A stretch of 64,000 nucleotides of DNA from Apoda limacodes (GCA_946406115.1 OX291540.1:7188563-7252562); one strand, 5' to 3'. Positions 20,982 through 32,939 are shown, counted from the first letter of the stretch. Notes: generated by a model not told the origin, from the letters alone. Translations and numbers: made by a program.

Positions 20982-21189
20982 ACTGTCTACTTCGAAGCCC
21001 AATTTGGATATTTCCCAACATTTTAGAAAAAATGGATGGCATTTAAATCAGCTATTAAATTATTTTATTTTATGTTATGTTATTAACTGTCTACTTCGAA
21101 GCCCAATTTGGATATTTCCCAACATTTTAGAAAAAATGGATGGCATTTAAATCAGCTATTAAATTATTTTGTGTTATGTTATGTTATTA
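20982..21189. repeat. 104-bp tandem duplication
   Basis: Two head-to-tail copies start at 20982 and 21086 (ACTGTCTACTTCGAAGCCCA) and differ at only a few positions near ATTTTATTTTATG versus ATTTTGTGTTATG. The near identity points to a recent duplication. The unit is not found elsewhere in the window. Confidence 0.95.
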
Positions 21190-21738
21190 ACATTATTTTG
21201 TGTAATACCGTTTGTTAAGAATAGATTGTATTTTATTTTAAAAGTTTATGTTAAATAAAGTACATACTCTGAATACCCAAAAGAATATATTTTACTCCAA
21301 TAAAATCCGGAAAAAATCAAAGCATACACATAAAAACCAAAACATTATATATACAGAACCTTTGTATACTGTGTGAATGTAACACAATCTGGAGCCTTTA
21401 AAATCAGATACAGTGATTTTCAATCTATTTGGTCGATTGAAGATCATTAACGCTTTTTAAATGATGAAGATATATCAAAACCATCCTCAGATCAGATCGA
21501 CTCGAAGTTCACTTTTCTTATCCTATTACTTAGCAGAAGTTTACCACTGTAAATGTCGTTAAGTGATCGATGAAAAGCAAAAATAAGTCTTTAAGAAAAC
21601 ATTTAAAAGTGTCATATGTGGGCCTAGTAAGTAGAACTATCTTTTTAAACACAATTTTGCTTTAAAACATCTAAGCACAAATTCTCCCCAGATATCCTCA
21701 TAAATCATGATCTGCATGCAATTAATTGTAAATCTGTG
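21190..21738. other. No feature recognised
   Basis: AT-rich DNA between the 104-bp duplication and the 127-residue frame. Confidence 0.5.
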
Positions 21739-22122
21739 ATGGGCGCTTGTACGTCAAAGATATGTTCAAACAAACAAAAGTTTAACAAATTAAAACCCTA
21801 CTACAAAACTTACATACCCACCAAATACTACTTGTTTATTTTAATTTTATTTATTTCAAGATGCAAAATTAATTTAAATATCGATATGATGCAGACAAAG
21901 CAGCGAGTAACAGATAGTAATTGTCATATTGAACTTAGAATGCCGTCGTGTAGCCAACAATCAGCCATCAAGACGATTATAACAATACCTACTTTGTCAT
22001 CAGACACAGATAAACATCCATACATACCTGCAAAAATCATATATCCTCCTCATTTTATACAAAGTCATGCAAACCACGTGAGAATTCTTACTACGTTCGA
22101 TAATACTTTGGAAAGCGAATAA
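21739..22122 (+). CDS. Unidentified 127-residue open frame, MGACTSK start
   Basis: The ATG at 21739 opens a frame of 127 residues ending TAA. It starts MGACTSKICSNKQKFNK, and Gly at position 2 with Ser at position 6 fits an N-myristoylation signal. A hydrophobic stretch YYLFILILFI follows at about residues 32-41. The C-terminal half (residues 60-127) is polar with His, Thr and Ser. A frame this long is not expected often by chance in such AT-rich DNA, but one in 64 kb is plausible. I see no known domain, no clear promoter, and no neighbour that would explain it. Confidence 0.25.
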   Translation: MGACTSKICSNKQKFNKLKPYYKTYIPTKYYLFILILFISRCKINLNIDMMQTKQRVTDSNCHIELRMPSCSQQSAIKTIITIPTLSSDTDKHPYIPAKIIYPPHFIQSHANHVRILTTFDNTLESE

Positions 22123-22294
22123 ATCTGAATACGGCTACAGCAAGGTTTAAATTTGGCTTACAAGTAGTAGTTTTTGAAATTGTGTACAGTGAAGTGAAAT
22201 TTATTATATTCGTCAACAAACGGTTCTTTGGTTATGGCAACAGGTAGACGCATATTCACAGAATATTTAGTTATATAGTCACTTTAAAAATAAA

Positions 22295-22412
22295 TAATTA
22301 AATTAAGGGGGGCTCCCATGCAAAAACGTGGTAAAGTGATTTTTTTGTGGTTCTTATAGAAAATGGTACGGAACCCGTCGTGCGCAAGTCCGACTCGCAC
22401 TTGGCCGATTAT
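22295..22412 (+). repeat. Repeat C, 3' part
   Basis: It reads GGGGGGCTCCCATGCAAAAA, then GAAAATGGTACGGAACCCGT, then AAGTCCGACTCGCACTTGGC. It matches the end of the copy at 62838-63150. Confidence 0.75.
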
Positions 22413-22424
22413 TTTATAGCACTA

Positions 22425-22808
22425 AGATGGTATACAAGCTGACAGCCACATGATTGTAACTCCATTAATATACCCTAAACTGTAGTATGTTTGAGAAAAC
22501 CTTGACAACCTTAGGAGCTCATTCCACAACGTAAGCGGTCGCGGGAGGTAGTTCCTCAGACACCGCAATGTGCGCGACCATTTAGGTTTGAGGTTGAACT
22601 GTGGTGCGATGGTATGGCTACTTGCCATGGGCTTATTTCAAACAATTCCTCAGAACACAGCCTATTATACAAGCGGTAGAACACATACAGGGAGGAAAAC
22701 ACTCTGTTTAGACTTAAGGGTTCGTCAAGGCCTGTGAGTGTTAACAATATCACAACCAGAGTGTGAGTCAACATTTCTCTCAGCTCGTCGTTGAACCAAG
22801 TCAAAAGA
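22425..22808 (-). mobile_element. LINE-A reverse-transcriptase C-terminal fragment
   Basis: Two overlapping minus-strand frames give LYVFYRLYNRLCSEELFEI and then PKWSRTLRCLRNYLPRPLTL, followed by WNELL. These are the consecutive blocks VFYRLYN-x-x-CSEELF and RT-x-RFLPRT-x-LWNELP at the C-terminus of insect LINE ORF2. One frameshift separates the two blocks. The fragment is truncated at both ends. Confidence 0.85.
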
Positions 22809-23000
22809 TTCCATAGGTGTTCGGTACTCTTATAAAAAGTAGATTTTTCTATTTAAAGTACTCGTATATGCCGTTAAGTGTAAATAAGGTATCTGGTCTC
22901 AAATATTATTTGAGCTTGTAGTGTAAAGGCTTGCGAAATTGTTTTTAAAACGTCAAAAAAAATATTTTTTATATTATTTAGTATTTTGTTTGACTATCTA

Positions 23001-23418
23001 AAGCTGGGTCTCCTGCTCGTGTTTCGCTGAAACATTGCTCAAAAACTACTACAGAAAACATGTTTTGTTTAATGCACATGTTGTCTCCTGCTTCGGTATT
23101 GTTGTTTGATGTTTTTAAAAACATTTAGTGTCAAAATGACTTCAAACTTAGAAGACGTATTTTCAGATTTGGAAATAGTAGATTTATTAAATAAAATTAC
23201 CGCCACAGAGTACAATTAACTACCACAGATCATATTATATACGAAAGAAATTAATGACTGTACCCCGCCCCGCTACCCTCGCGGGAATGATTTGATGTTT
23301 TCCGTCGAGCATGGAAAGGAAAAACATTGTTTCAACAAAAACAAAGTTCCAACATCAAAAATGTGTAGCGATTTTACTGTGTAATGTTTCGGCAAAACAC
23401 GAGCAAGTGACCCGGCTT
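23001..23418. mobile_element. Non-autonomous DNA transposon with TA target duplication
   Basis: The left end AAGCTGGGTCTCCTGCTCGT and the right end (reverse complement AAGCCGGGTCACTTGCTCGT) form an imperfect terminal inverted repeat of about 38 bp with six mismatches. TA flanks both sides (22999-23000 and 23419-23420), as for Tc1/mariner-type insertion. Inside is a 27-codon frame at 23136-23219 (MTSNLEDVFSDLEIVDLLNK then ITATEYN) that may be the start of a lost transposase ORF. I cannot place it in a superfamily beyond the TA preference. Confidence 0.7.
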
Positions 23419-23420
23419 TA

Positions 23421-25381
23421 CTGGCACAAAACATGTTTTACAACATAAAAAGAAGATTCTGTACCACCATCACCCCAAAGTTTACGAGTTTGGAATTTTA
23501 CTTACTGACTAAACTTTGAAAACTTTGACTTAGCAGACTGCTGAGACAAATTACCTGGATTTTTTCTCTACATGGTGCTTAACCTTTTTTAGCCTATAAC
23601 ATATTTTAATTTTAGCGCCACAACTACATTTTGGCTGTTACTTATTATTTGTTGTTATAGCGTAGAGTCTATTTTACAATGTGTTTGAAACTGGTATGTG
23701 TTATCGTTTTCGCAATAGAACAACAAAAAATATTTATTTAGATTTTGATTTTTATTCTTTGTTAGGATAATCCACCAGTATGATCAAGCCTTATTGACAG
23801 ACAGACAGGCATCTAAGACTTATAATAGGGCTCCATTGGCACCTATTGGATATGAAAACTACTAATACCATCACGTACATAACAAATACATACAATTAAG
23901 AAAATTTCTACATACCATCTAAAACCGATCGTTGTACCTATATGATGGATTTCTCGTGATTTCACAATTTATTTCTCGTGACGTACCGAGAATATTCTCA
24001 ACATCTTCCTTTCCGAGTTTATAGCCGTCACATTCAAGATGACTTGTGCAGATATGACTACGAACTAGTATATTTCATTTTGAAATGGTTTTCCTGCATT
24101 TATGTGACTTCAATCAATGTCGACAAATATTTAGTGTTTGGTGTAACACTCGGCTCCGATCGCGCAAAAATCAGTTAGAGGCAAGGAATTTTGAATAGAA
24201 ACTTGTTGGCTATAGTAAGGAAGTTTGGTGGAGCAAGCTTTATGTTGAAATATTAATTGAATCTAATACAAGGATTTAAATTAAGAGTAGGGGTTATTTT
24301 CATACCATAGGGATCGATACAGGTGCAAAGAAAAATAGCTTTACGCTGAAATGTTCATAAAATTTTCGCTTGCAGCGGGAGCGTAGGCTATGAAAGCAAG
24401 TAGGCATAGAAGATGGAATAAAAATTATAAATTTGGAAAGAGTTTCAGTGTTTGTTGTAGGAATCGTTTAAGGAAAAACTTTTGAATTTCGTACCTTGAG
24501 GATGTGAATACACAATACCAGGGTACACTTAGTACTTATAGTAATAATAGTTTATGCAAACGAAGCCATGAGCGGAAAAGTAGTCTATATTATATTCGGT
24601 AGTTACGAATTAAAATTATTCCGGACTTTGTTAATGCCAGTACCTGGAAGACCGAGACGACCTTTGCTCGTTTTTTTTAACATCGCTATCTACTGTCAAG
24701 TCGCTTTAGTGCTGCTTAACAACACCATTTATTGTCAACTAGCTTTTAGTATAACTACTCGCCAATAGATGTCAGGAAAATCATATTTTTTTAGATTATC
24801 ATTGCGTGAAAACAAGATAATATATACAAGAATTGCTCATTTAAAGGTATTAGATTGAGCTTTTATGTATGTACTTAAACTGTAAATGTTTATTCGTAGT
24901 GACCTCACTATATATATATTCTTTTTTTCTATTATTGCATGTAAATGTATCTATGTGTCTGACAAGATCACAAAAGATAATTCGTATTATAATTCGAAAT
25001 GATCATTTATGGCGTTTGTCCGGAATGGACAGTGCGTTAAGTATTTTAGCTCTTTAAAACTTTGTTAATTAAAAGGATGTCTAATAAAATTAAATGTCCC
25101 ATAAAATCGTGGACCGCAATAAACTGGCAAATTTTAATGTAGTAACGTTTTACCACAACTTGAAAATTCATTTCTAAGAATTTAATTAATGTTTTGGAAA
25201 GAACTGAAGTAAATATCGTAAAATGTTAGCAGATACTTTTGCTAAACCTCAATTTAGTTTAGTTCACTCATTTTTCTTGGTGACCCAGATATTAATATTT
25301 TTGATACAAACTGCGTGTATACTAAATATCTATTATTTCGTCCAAAAACATTAGAGTAGCAAAGACTGCTAAAGTAGGTGA
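23421..25381. other. No gene recognised
   Basis: AT-rich DNA. A short GACAGACAGACAGGCAT run at about 23798 is a trace of a common repeat. The frames at 23978, 24568 and 24869 show no domain or coding bias. Confidence 0.45.
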
Positions 25382-25531
25382 GCTAACTATGAGCCTCCGT
25401 TCACCGTCTTTTTGCGCCCTCACCGAATGCCAGCCGATCCGGAAATTCGATGTGGCATTTGTCATTTTGCGTTCGACCTAGAATGTTTTCAAGTTTTTAA
25501 TAACAAAATCCCTTCGTGTAGTATTGCATAG
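25382..25531 (+). CDS. Unrecognised exon-like open frame with CxxC pair
   Basis: A 49-codon frame follows a TGA and reads ANYEPPFTVFLRPHRMPADP, then EIRCGICHFAFDLECFQ, ending in TAG. The sequence is GC-richer than its flanks and has a CGIC pair followed by Cys 9 residues on, reminiscent of a zinc-binding unit. No ATG starts it, and an AAAGTAG acceptor-like site precedes it. I do not recognise a family. It may be a pseudo-exon or element remnant. Confidence 0.25.
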   Translation, partial: ANYEPPFTVFLRPHRMPADPEIRCGICHFAFDLECFQVFNNKIPSCSIA

Positions 25532-25981
25532 TAATAAATTTTTCTGGACGTTCAAGAAACACAAACATAGGTATTAAATGTCAGTGTTAGGTGTTTCTAA
25601 AAAATGTAATATTATTATTTGAATATTTATAGTTTTTTTTTTTATTTAGGTACGAAATTCATAGTGTTGTATGTTGCGAAAAAAAAATCGATAAAATCAT
25701 TTCCTTTATAATTAATATCACTCATTTTTTTATAACGTCATAAAACATTTTCAACGATAAAATAATAAGTGGAAGAGATGTAGTCTTTTTTAATGTAAAA
25801 CTTCCAAATGCCTTTGGTTAGGTATTTTTGGTTATGAAAAAAAAGGAGTTGTTTCCAAAACAAAACAATTGGGTTGGAAATGGAAAAAAAAAACGTCAAG
25901 TTGAATATAGTTGAGTAATATGTTATTCCATACCTACCACCATTTATGCAATCTACAAACACAAACAAAAATATATTTTTT
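25532..25981. other. No feature recognised
   Basis: Very AT-rich DNA with several poly(A) and poly(T) runs. Confidence 0.5.
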
Positions 25982-26300
25982 ATTCGAGTTCTCTTCTCCT
26001 GCGCAAACTATTCAGTTTAGAAAAAAAATTATATTAGAAACCTCAATATCATTTTTGAAGACCTATCCATACCCCACACGTATGGGTTTGATGAAAAACA
26101 AAATTTTGAGTTTCAGTTTTAAGAATGTGGAACCTTAAAAATTTATTGCGGTTCACAGAATACATCTACTTACCAAGTTTCAATAGTGTAGTTCTTATAG
26201 TTTCTAAAAAAAAGTTGCTGTGACATACAGAAAGACAGACAGACAGACATGACGAATCTATAAGGGTTCCGTTTTTGCCATTTGGCTACGGAACCCTAAA
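25982..26300 (+). repeat. Dispersed repeat D ending TTTGGCTACGGAACCCTA
   Basis: It contains CTATCCATACCCCACACGTA, GGGTTTGATGAAAAAC, GCGGTTCACAGAATACATCT, ACTTACCAAGTTTCAATAGT, a GACAGACAGACAGACATGAC run and the end CATTTGGCTACGGAACCCTA. I know this order from many lepidopteran genomes. A decayed end is also present near 40370 and 40450. Confidence 0.7.
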
Positions 26301-27790
26301 AATCACATAGTTTTCATACATTAGGTTAATGAAATTACATCCAAGAATGACTACTTATTTCTAAAGATGACAAGTAATTATAATGTTCCAGATACTTGAT
26401 AAAGATGTATGATGCCCACAACCGAAGAAATAAATGTTATGTATAGTTTTTATATTAGAATTATAAGAATCCATGATTGTCGGCAGTGTAGTTAGTAGCG
26501 GGGTGAATAAACTATTAGTTGACCACGAATTCTCTTTAATTTCTGCACACTGGCATCTATACTTGAGTCTTACTATGCTAAGAATAGAGGTACGCCCCCA
26601 GTACCTCTCTGCAAACGAAAAAGAATAATACGGCGAGCGACGAACGTGTTCACAGTATCTATCCTAATAGCTAGAAAGTAGTCAGAAAAACTAACAAATA
26701 ATTAATAATTACGAACAAGAATAAGACCGTAAAAAACCTTACCCAGCATACACAAACTACCAAACATAATAAAATACAATAACATCAATTACGTATAAAA
26801 TTAGGGATAAGGAACAATATTATACAGCCGAGTTTGATGTTATATTAAAATTTATGTTTTGAAAGTCAACGTTTCACTTTAGATGCCTACCTACGCTAGT
26901 GCAATATAGGATATATCTTTATGTCCACCGGTATTGAGTAGTGGAACCACGAGTAGGTACTTGAAAATCCTATTGGACCTACTAGTGGAACCCATTAATG
27001 GAACACACAGATCGTAAGGGTACTTTATTGGTTCATTGAATTCTTTTTAAAAAATAGAACATTGTTTTTTTTATTTTTTTTATTAATTTTTACTTTCTAA
27101 TTAGAAGATAGGTACTAATATAATATTATCATTATATTCACAGGATTATAATACCTACAACTTTTCAAGATTTGCTTGCATTCTGGGGTACATGTAACAG
27201 ACATTGTAAAATGATATAGTAAAACTCAAACACTTGGAGCTTATAACAGCAAAAAAATAATAAGTCTTTTTGCCGCTTTAAACGTTTTTGGAAATTTAGG
27301 TATTTTGCCGAAACATTTGTAAAAAGGGGTTTACTAAAACCAGCATATATTTAACCCTTAAATATTAGGATAAACATATTTTGTAAATAATAAGAGTAAG
27401 AATATAGGTATGTTTGAAGGCGGAATATTAGAATTTCTTTTTGTGTGGTCGATTAGTTTCCGATGTTCACACGAACGTTGTCTCGGATTATAGCTATTAT
27501 AAATTTATGATATCTATAAATCTATGTTTATAGTGCATAACAATATCAGTAATTGAATTAATCTCACACGATTTTACTCTACTATGATTTCTTTTCGTGG
27601 GTAGGCAGTATAAAGTTCAATACCTTTGTAGCTAGTCAATTTTTTTAAATTAAAAATAGAAAATCAATATTATTTACATAAATTTTACTGGGATAGCGAC
27701 TATCACGTAATTGTCGCATTCAAGATTAATTAAAAAAAAAAATTCACTTTACTGCTTACATCATCACATCACTTATTAAGTCACTGTAAG
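26301..27790. other. No gene recognised
   Basis: AT-rich DNA without coding pattern or clear repeat family. Confidence 0.5.
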
Positions 27791-28462
27791 ATGTCTGCCG
27801 CAAAGAAGAGCACATCCAAAACCAAAAACAAATTAGCAGTGAGGATTTAATAAAAGCACTAGAGATAAAGTTTGAGGAAAGCGTGAACAAATTTGAGACT
27901 CAACTAGAGAGCAAGAATCCCAATCTTTAACAGCTTGCAGCTGAGTTTAATATCTTTAAAAACTGTTTTAGAAGCTTTCAAAGCTCAATTCCAAACAGTC
28001 ATACAGATTGTGGATGATCTAGACAACAGGAGCCGCTGTAAGCCTTTACTAGTCCGGGGGTACAAGAAAACTCTTATGATAGCTGTATAATCTCAATGGT
28101 GTTGTTGTTGACTTAGCCATCACAAAGTTGAAACTAAAGAATTTCAGCACTGACATTATCGAGTCTTGCTTCAGGCTCGGCAAGCCAAACATTGACCGTC
28201 CGCGGCCTATTTTTGTGCAGTTTTCAAACATAGTGTGCGAACAGGAACGTGGGTTTCAAAAAAAGAGTTGAAGGGCAGCAGCATCTCCTTGGCTGAGTTC
28301 TTGACAGACTGGCGTAGAAAAATTTTCCAGGAAGTTCGACAAATCCATGGTATGTACAACAGCTGGACCTGTAGTGGCAATATTTACATCAAGCTGTCTG
28401 ATGGCAGCAAAGTTCAAACCACTAGCTTAGAACAGTTACGTAATATACAGTCCGAAGACTGA
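27791..28462 (+). pseudogene. LINE ORF1-protein remnant
   Basis: The remnant starts ATG TCT GCC GCA AAG AAG, giving MSAAKKSTSKTKNK. A shifted frame gives ISSEDLIKALEIKFEES, then LEAFKAQFQTVIQIVDDLDN (coiled-coil-like) and RSRCKPLLVRG. Further on come FSTDIIESCFRLGKP, DRPRPIFVQFSN, then ISLAEFLTDWRRKIFQEVRQ and WTCSGNIYIKLSDGSKVQT. This order (coiled coil, NRSR-x-x-xLLV-x-G, I-x-x-C-x-RLGK, RPRPI-x-V-x-F, GSI-x-I-x-L-x-DGS) is that of the nucleic-acid-binding ORF1 protein of insect LINEs. A TAA at 27928 and several frame changes disable it. The last piece (28235-28462) is open and ends in TGA. No ORF2 follows. The element family is unknown. Confidence 0.75.
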
Positions 28463-29460
28463 TGCTGGCCGACCTCGCCGCATTGAGGTTACGTATAGAT
28501 TAGATACATTAAGTTCAGTACAAATACATATTTAAGTAATAAGTTCTTACTTACCTTAAAGAGCAATCCTTTTGCAATTCAGTCATATTTACCCATATAT
28601 TTTAGATAAAACATTATAATCTTAATTGTTTACCCTCTCATGTTTTAAATGTTATTTAATTTATTTATTACCCTCAGGTATGAGCATATAAACAAAAGAG
28701 GTTATAAAACCTGAGCAGTCAGAACACAGAGCATAGTATTCAATTCACTTGCAATTTTTTTTACGGCTCTGGTGGCAAGGTCATTCTTTCAAATGTTAAA
28801 TCGTAAAACCAGTAAAACGTGACTTTGTTATAAATACCTGATTACCTGTTTATGTTTTTGTGTTGAATCTGCTATATTGTCCACATGCATAAATATACGA
28901 CATTTATATTGTAAACTTACAAAATTTCTTAAACCTATTACTAGAAAATGCTTGAAGGCATTAAGTTCGCCTATGTACAAAATTAGTGCAATAAAGAATT
29001 TTATTATAATTATTATGCTTAAGCTAGGCATATTAATAACTTCTAATTTCCTATTCCTGTGCTTTTATTTGCTGAGCGTTATCTGTCAGTCAGTCAGTGT
29101 AAGAGTTTTATGAAGTAGCAGATTATCAACCAAGTACTTATGACATTTTCGGCCAAAATAGAAAAAAAAAATTATATAATTTACTAAAGAAATTAATACC
29201 AAACTTGTTTAATACCTGCCGGAAAAACTTATTAGTTAAAGCTTCACAGAGCACTGATATTCAATACATTAATAATCTTATGTACATTATGAAACAAAGA
29301 ACATATATACTCAAATAAATAATTTACAAACTTCAAAAATATATCGAATTGCAACTGAAAATACATGAAGATGACGATTAAAAAAAATCGGTATAGTACT
29401 TTTTGTCTGTCGATAACATTGGCAAAGGTTAAGCGATTGAACCTCTGGGTTTTTTAATTT
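28463..29460. other. No gene recognised
   Basis: AT-rich DNA. A short CAGTCAGTCAGTGTAAG trace at about 29087 belongs to a common repeat end. Confidence 0.5.
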
Positions 29461-29662
29461 AGGTTGTGGCATGAGCTCCTTGCCAAGGTTTTCCCTCAGT
29501 ACGATAGTATGGGGTTCTTCAAGAAAGAAGTTAATAGATATTTGAAGGGTCGGCAACGCGTGAGTGATGCCCCAGGTGTTGCAAGCGTCCATAGGCTGCG
29601 GTAACCTCTTACCATCAGGCGGACCACAAGCTTGTTTGCCACCTTAGTGGTATCAAAAAATA
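29461..29662 (+). mobile_element. LINE-A 3' end
   Basis: The plus strand reads GAGCTCCTTGCCAAGGTTTT, TATGGGGTTCTTCAAGAAAG, AAGGGTCGGCAACGCGTGAG, TTGCAAGCGTCCATAGGCTG and GCCACCTTAGTGGTATCAAA. This corresponds to ELLAKVF then GFFKKEV in the protein. It is 5'-truncated. The minus-strand frame across it is a shadow. Confidence 0.85.
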
Positions 29663-30857
29663 TATAAAAAAATAGTCTTTGGTAATTTATACCTACTGTG
29701 TGGTCTACACTTACAAAATAAAACAGAATAACCCCCGTCCCGCTTCCTCGTAAACAGGATGATGTGCTTTTTATACATTTTCCGAATATTGTAATTTGCA
29801 GTCTATGCTACTCTAATGTCTGATTTTGCCACACAAAATGCATTACTATCGTATCATAATAGCAATAAGTACATACATTCATTAAATGCAGGTGTAAATT
29901 ACTACTGTTTCTATTAAATTCATACAATTTAAGAAATTAAAGACTTTGGTTACTTAATAATTCACAAGCAAACTGAATATTTGTGTAGGATACATTTCGT
30001 TGTCATTTAAATAAAGTCTGCAATAATAACTTTTGCAGAAACGCCAACAAATATCGAATGAGCACAACCCATTTTGATTTTAAAAAATGTATCGGACGTA
30101 TTTCAACTAACCTAAATGTATACTTGCACGTATGAATGCACTGCTTATTGTATATTCCTTAGTTTATTACGCTGCTCAACACTATCGATAAAATTTCATT
30201 AGGACTACAAAGCTTTGTCTCGCGGCGCGGCTCTCTTGGATCCGGATATTGCTTCGCTTATGTTGATTTGTCAAGCTGATATGCAATAACAGTGACCAAA
30301 GGGCATTCCATTGCTGTTTACTACGAGGTAGGCACAACACGTACACACTCGTATTCTTCTCGATAAGAATAATTAAATTATTTGATATAAATTCTTTATT
30401 GCACATAATATATGAGTATTTATAATAAAGCTACAAATGTTGATCTTAACGCTATGGAGCGATCTCCTCCAGATAAAACTTAGGTGAAGGAATTTATAAA
30501 AAGTTGAAAAAATTAAGATTGTGTGTGCATTGAAATTAATAACTAAATTTCTATTAATATAACAAAGAAATGAAATAAATTAATTCAAAAGAAAAGAAAA
30601 TCACATAATAATATACGCTTCATAAATTATTTTATAACGAACTCACTCAGTTACACTATATAAGTAATAATTATATATATAAAAGTACATATCATAGAAA
30701 ATGTTAAGTAATTTATTGAAATGTTCAAAGAATTAAATATTAGGTTTTCTCATAATCTTAAATTAATTTTTAAACCTACTTATATTAATAACCCATTTTC
30801 TATACTTTCTTTTATCTTTTTTTTCTTATTAATATACAGTCATTAATCCCAACTTAT
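29663..30857. other. No gene recognised; one GC patch
   Basis: Mostly AT-rich. At 30215-30330, GCGGCGCGGCTCTCTTGGAT and TTATGTTGATTTGTCAAGC stand out. TTTATGTTGATTTGTCGAAC also occurs at 5368, so a small shared repeat is possible. Confidence 0.4.
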
Positions 30858-31346
30858 GACAGCAATACGAAATCCGACACCATAGTAAATCTTTCAAATC
30901 ATCAATTCAAACTAGCAGAATACTCTGTTCTGGGCAAGGGCTCTCTTTTTGCCCAACTACATACTTCAAAAATATAGCACTCATTAATGATGCAATAATA
31001 TTAGGACGTAAACCGACCAAGTAAAACACATTATTTTTATATATTTCGGGTCTTACACGCGAACAATTATTTACCTTTTTTTTGGGTGACAGATAAAATT
31101 GGATCAGCTCTAAACAAGTACTCCATCAAGTCAGTACATGTACCTCACTCAAAAGTTTCAAATCATATATGAACTCCTAAAGACGTGATTCCGTGCCAGA
31201 CTCCAGGCGTCTACAAAATTAATTGCAGTTGCAGTAGTTCTTATATTGGACAAACCAAACGCTCAATAGCGAAAACGCGAAAAATTATTTTACATTTCTA
31301 TACCACCATCCATGACAAACAAACTTACGGGAAGTCCATAATTTAA
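30858..31346 (+). mobile_element. Penelope-like element, internally deleted, with GIY-YIG remnant
   Basis: An open stretch from 30858 reads TIVNLSNHQFKLAEYSVLGK then GSLFAQL, the conserved start of Penelope-like reverse transcriptases (NLS ... E-x-SVL-x-KGL-x-FA). After a gap, 31080-31346 reads TDKIGSALNKYSIKSVHVP, then IPCQTPGVYKINCSCSSSYI followed by GQTKRSI. GVY (31206-31214) and YIG (31242-31250) are the GIY-YIG nuclease motif with its CxC insert, which Penelope-like elements carry at the C-terminus. The catalytic reverse-transcriptase core is missing, and a TGA lies just before the nuclease part. The element is dead but diagnostic. Confidence 0.75.
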
Positions 31347-32939
31347 TTAATTTATTGGCTTAACTGAACTTTTACTTACTCTGTTACTGAAGTTTCACCT
31401 TCAGGCCACAGCAAAACAACTTCGTTCGTACTGATTCTGTTAGAGAAGAAAATTATCATTAAACATTTAATGTTAAATTCAAAATGTAGGAATCGTGACA
31501 GCCATTTAAAAATATAGCACTTTACCAGAATAGGGTGTGCATGCAATAAATGTTTTATGTTGTTTTGATTTTTGACTGGAGTCGTGGGACAGTGTTAATA
31601 AGAGTAATAATTTTTAGTATTAGTTAGATACAGAACGCTTATTCTAAACTAAGCGCTTTAAACATTTCTACGCACGCATACTTAAGTAGTTGGGTACCTT
31701 TGAGATTTCAATGAGTCCAGATGTTCGCATCATTATTTTGTATTTAGTTTGAATGTTCAGTGTCAAAATTCCTTTCTTTATGTACACTACCTCACTATCA
31801 ATAGAAGTGACCATGAAAATTGTACGTCTCTATCACTTCTGGTTTAGGCTGTGCGTTGCTATTGTCAGTCAGTTATTCGGTCAATCAGCGACATCACGGC
31901 TTTACATATTTAGATATGTTTTACCGTTTTCAAAAAAATATCCCCTAGATGGTAAATAGGAAATGAAAATTGGCATACGTAATCAGTTATTTTTGTAGGT
32001 AAACGAATAGGCGGTTAAACGATTTTTTTAAAATTCCACGCAAACAAATTCGCAGGAACAATGTAAAGGTGGTTGTTCTTTTCTATCGAATAATATAGAT
32101 AAATATTCAACTTTAAAATGAAACACAGATTAAAAATAAATTTGGTAGTGAATATGGAAATTCCTCTATTAAATAAAAATATACCAATGTTAAAACTACA
32201 GAAAATTACAAAATTATCTATTTACGAAAATGTTAAGCGGTCAGTTCCCTTAATTTATTCAGTAAAATACAGTTAGCATCATTTAGCTACTTTTTGTTAA
32301 AATTAGGTTTAAAATCTGACTTCCGTTAACTTAGTTTCCAGACTTAGTTCTGCCAACTGAATGTTTAAACTGCTCATTTGCGACTGACGCTTGGTACAAG
32401 TTATAAGTTGTAGAGCCAATCTAACTTGCGCCTTTAGGGTTCTGTAGGAATTTGTAGGTACATAAATAGTTCGTTCATCACAGAAATTAGGTCTTAAATA
32501 TTTTTGTCCGTTTTTCGAGTACAAGTTTAAGGTTTACCCCTAAAATAAGATTATATTTTAATGTTGTGTTTAAAAAAATGTGCTCTTACGTCACGGTTAA
32601 TTTTCAAACTGGAATGTTAGCAATATAAATCGATAAATAAAAGCTTGTAAAATATTTTTAAATTGAATAACTGCAAGTTAACGATTTTTGATTTACCTTC
32701 AATGTGCTATGAGACCTGGCTTTTGCCAAATTTCGTGAGTAGCTAGTATCCGGTAGATTTAATTAATTTGCCAATATCAAAATAAGCATATGGTCGTGTT
32801 ATTGTATTTCGTTGACTTGAAAGCTTTTATTTACGGCTCCGAGGGAAACAGATCGAAGTATTTGTTGCCGAATTCAACGAAATACCCTTAACACGTTTCT
32901 GTGAAAAAGAGTCTTAAAATACAGACAGATCTATTTTGT
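31347..32939. other. No gene recognised
   Basis: AT-rich DNA. Frames at 31753 and 32309 show no domain. Confidence 0.5.

Noticed and set aside
29311..29592. 93-residue minus-strand frame
   Set aside because: It is antisense to the plus-strand LINE-A 3' end.
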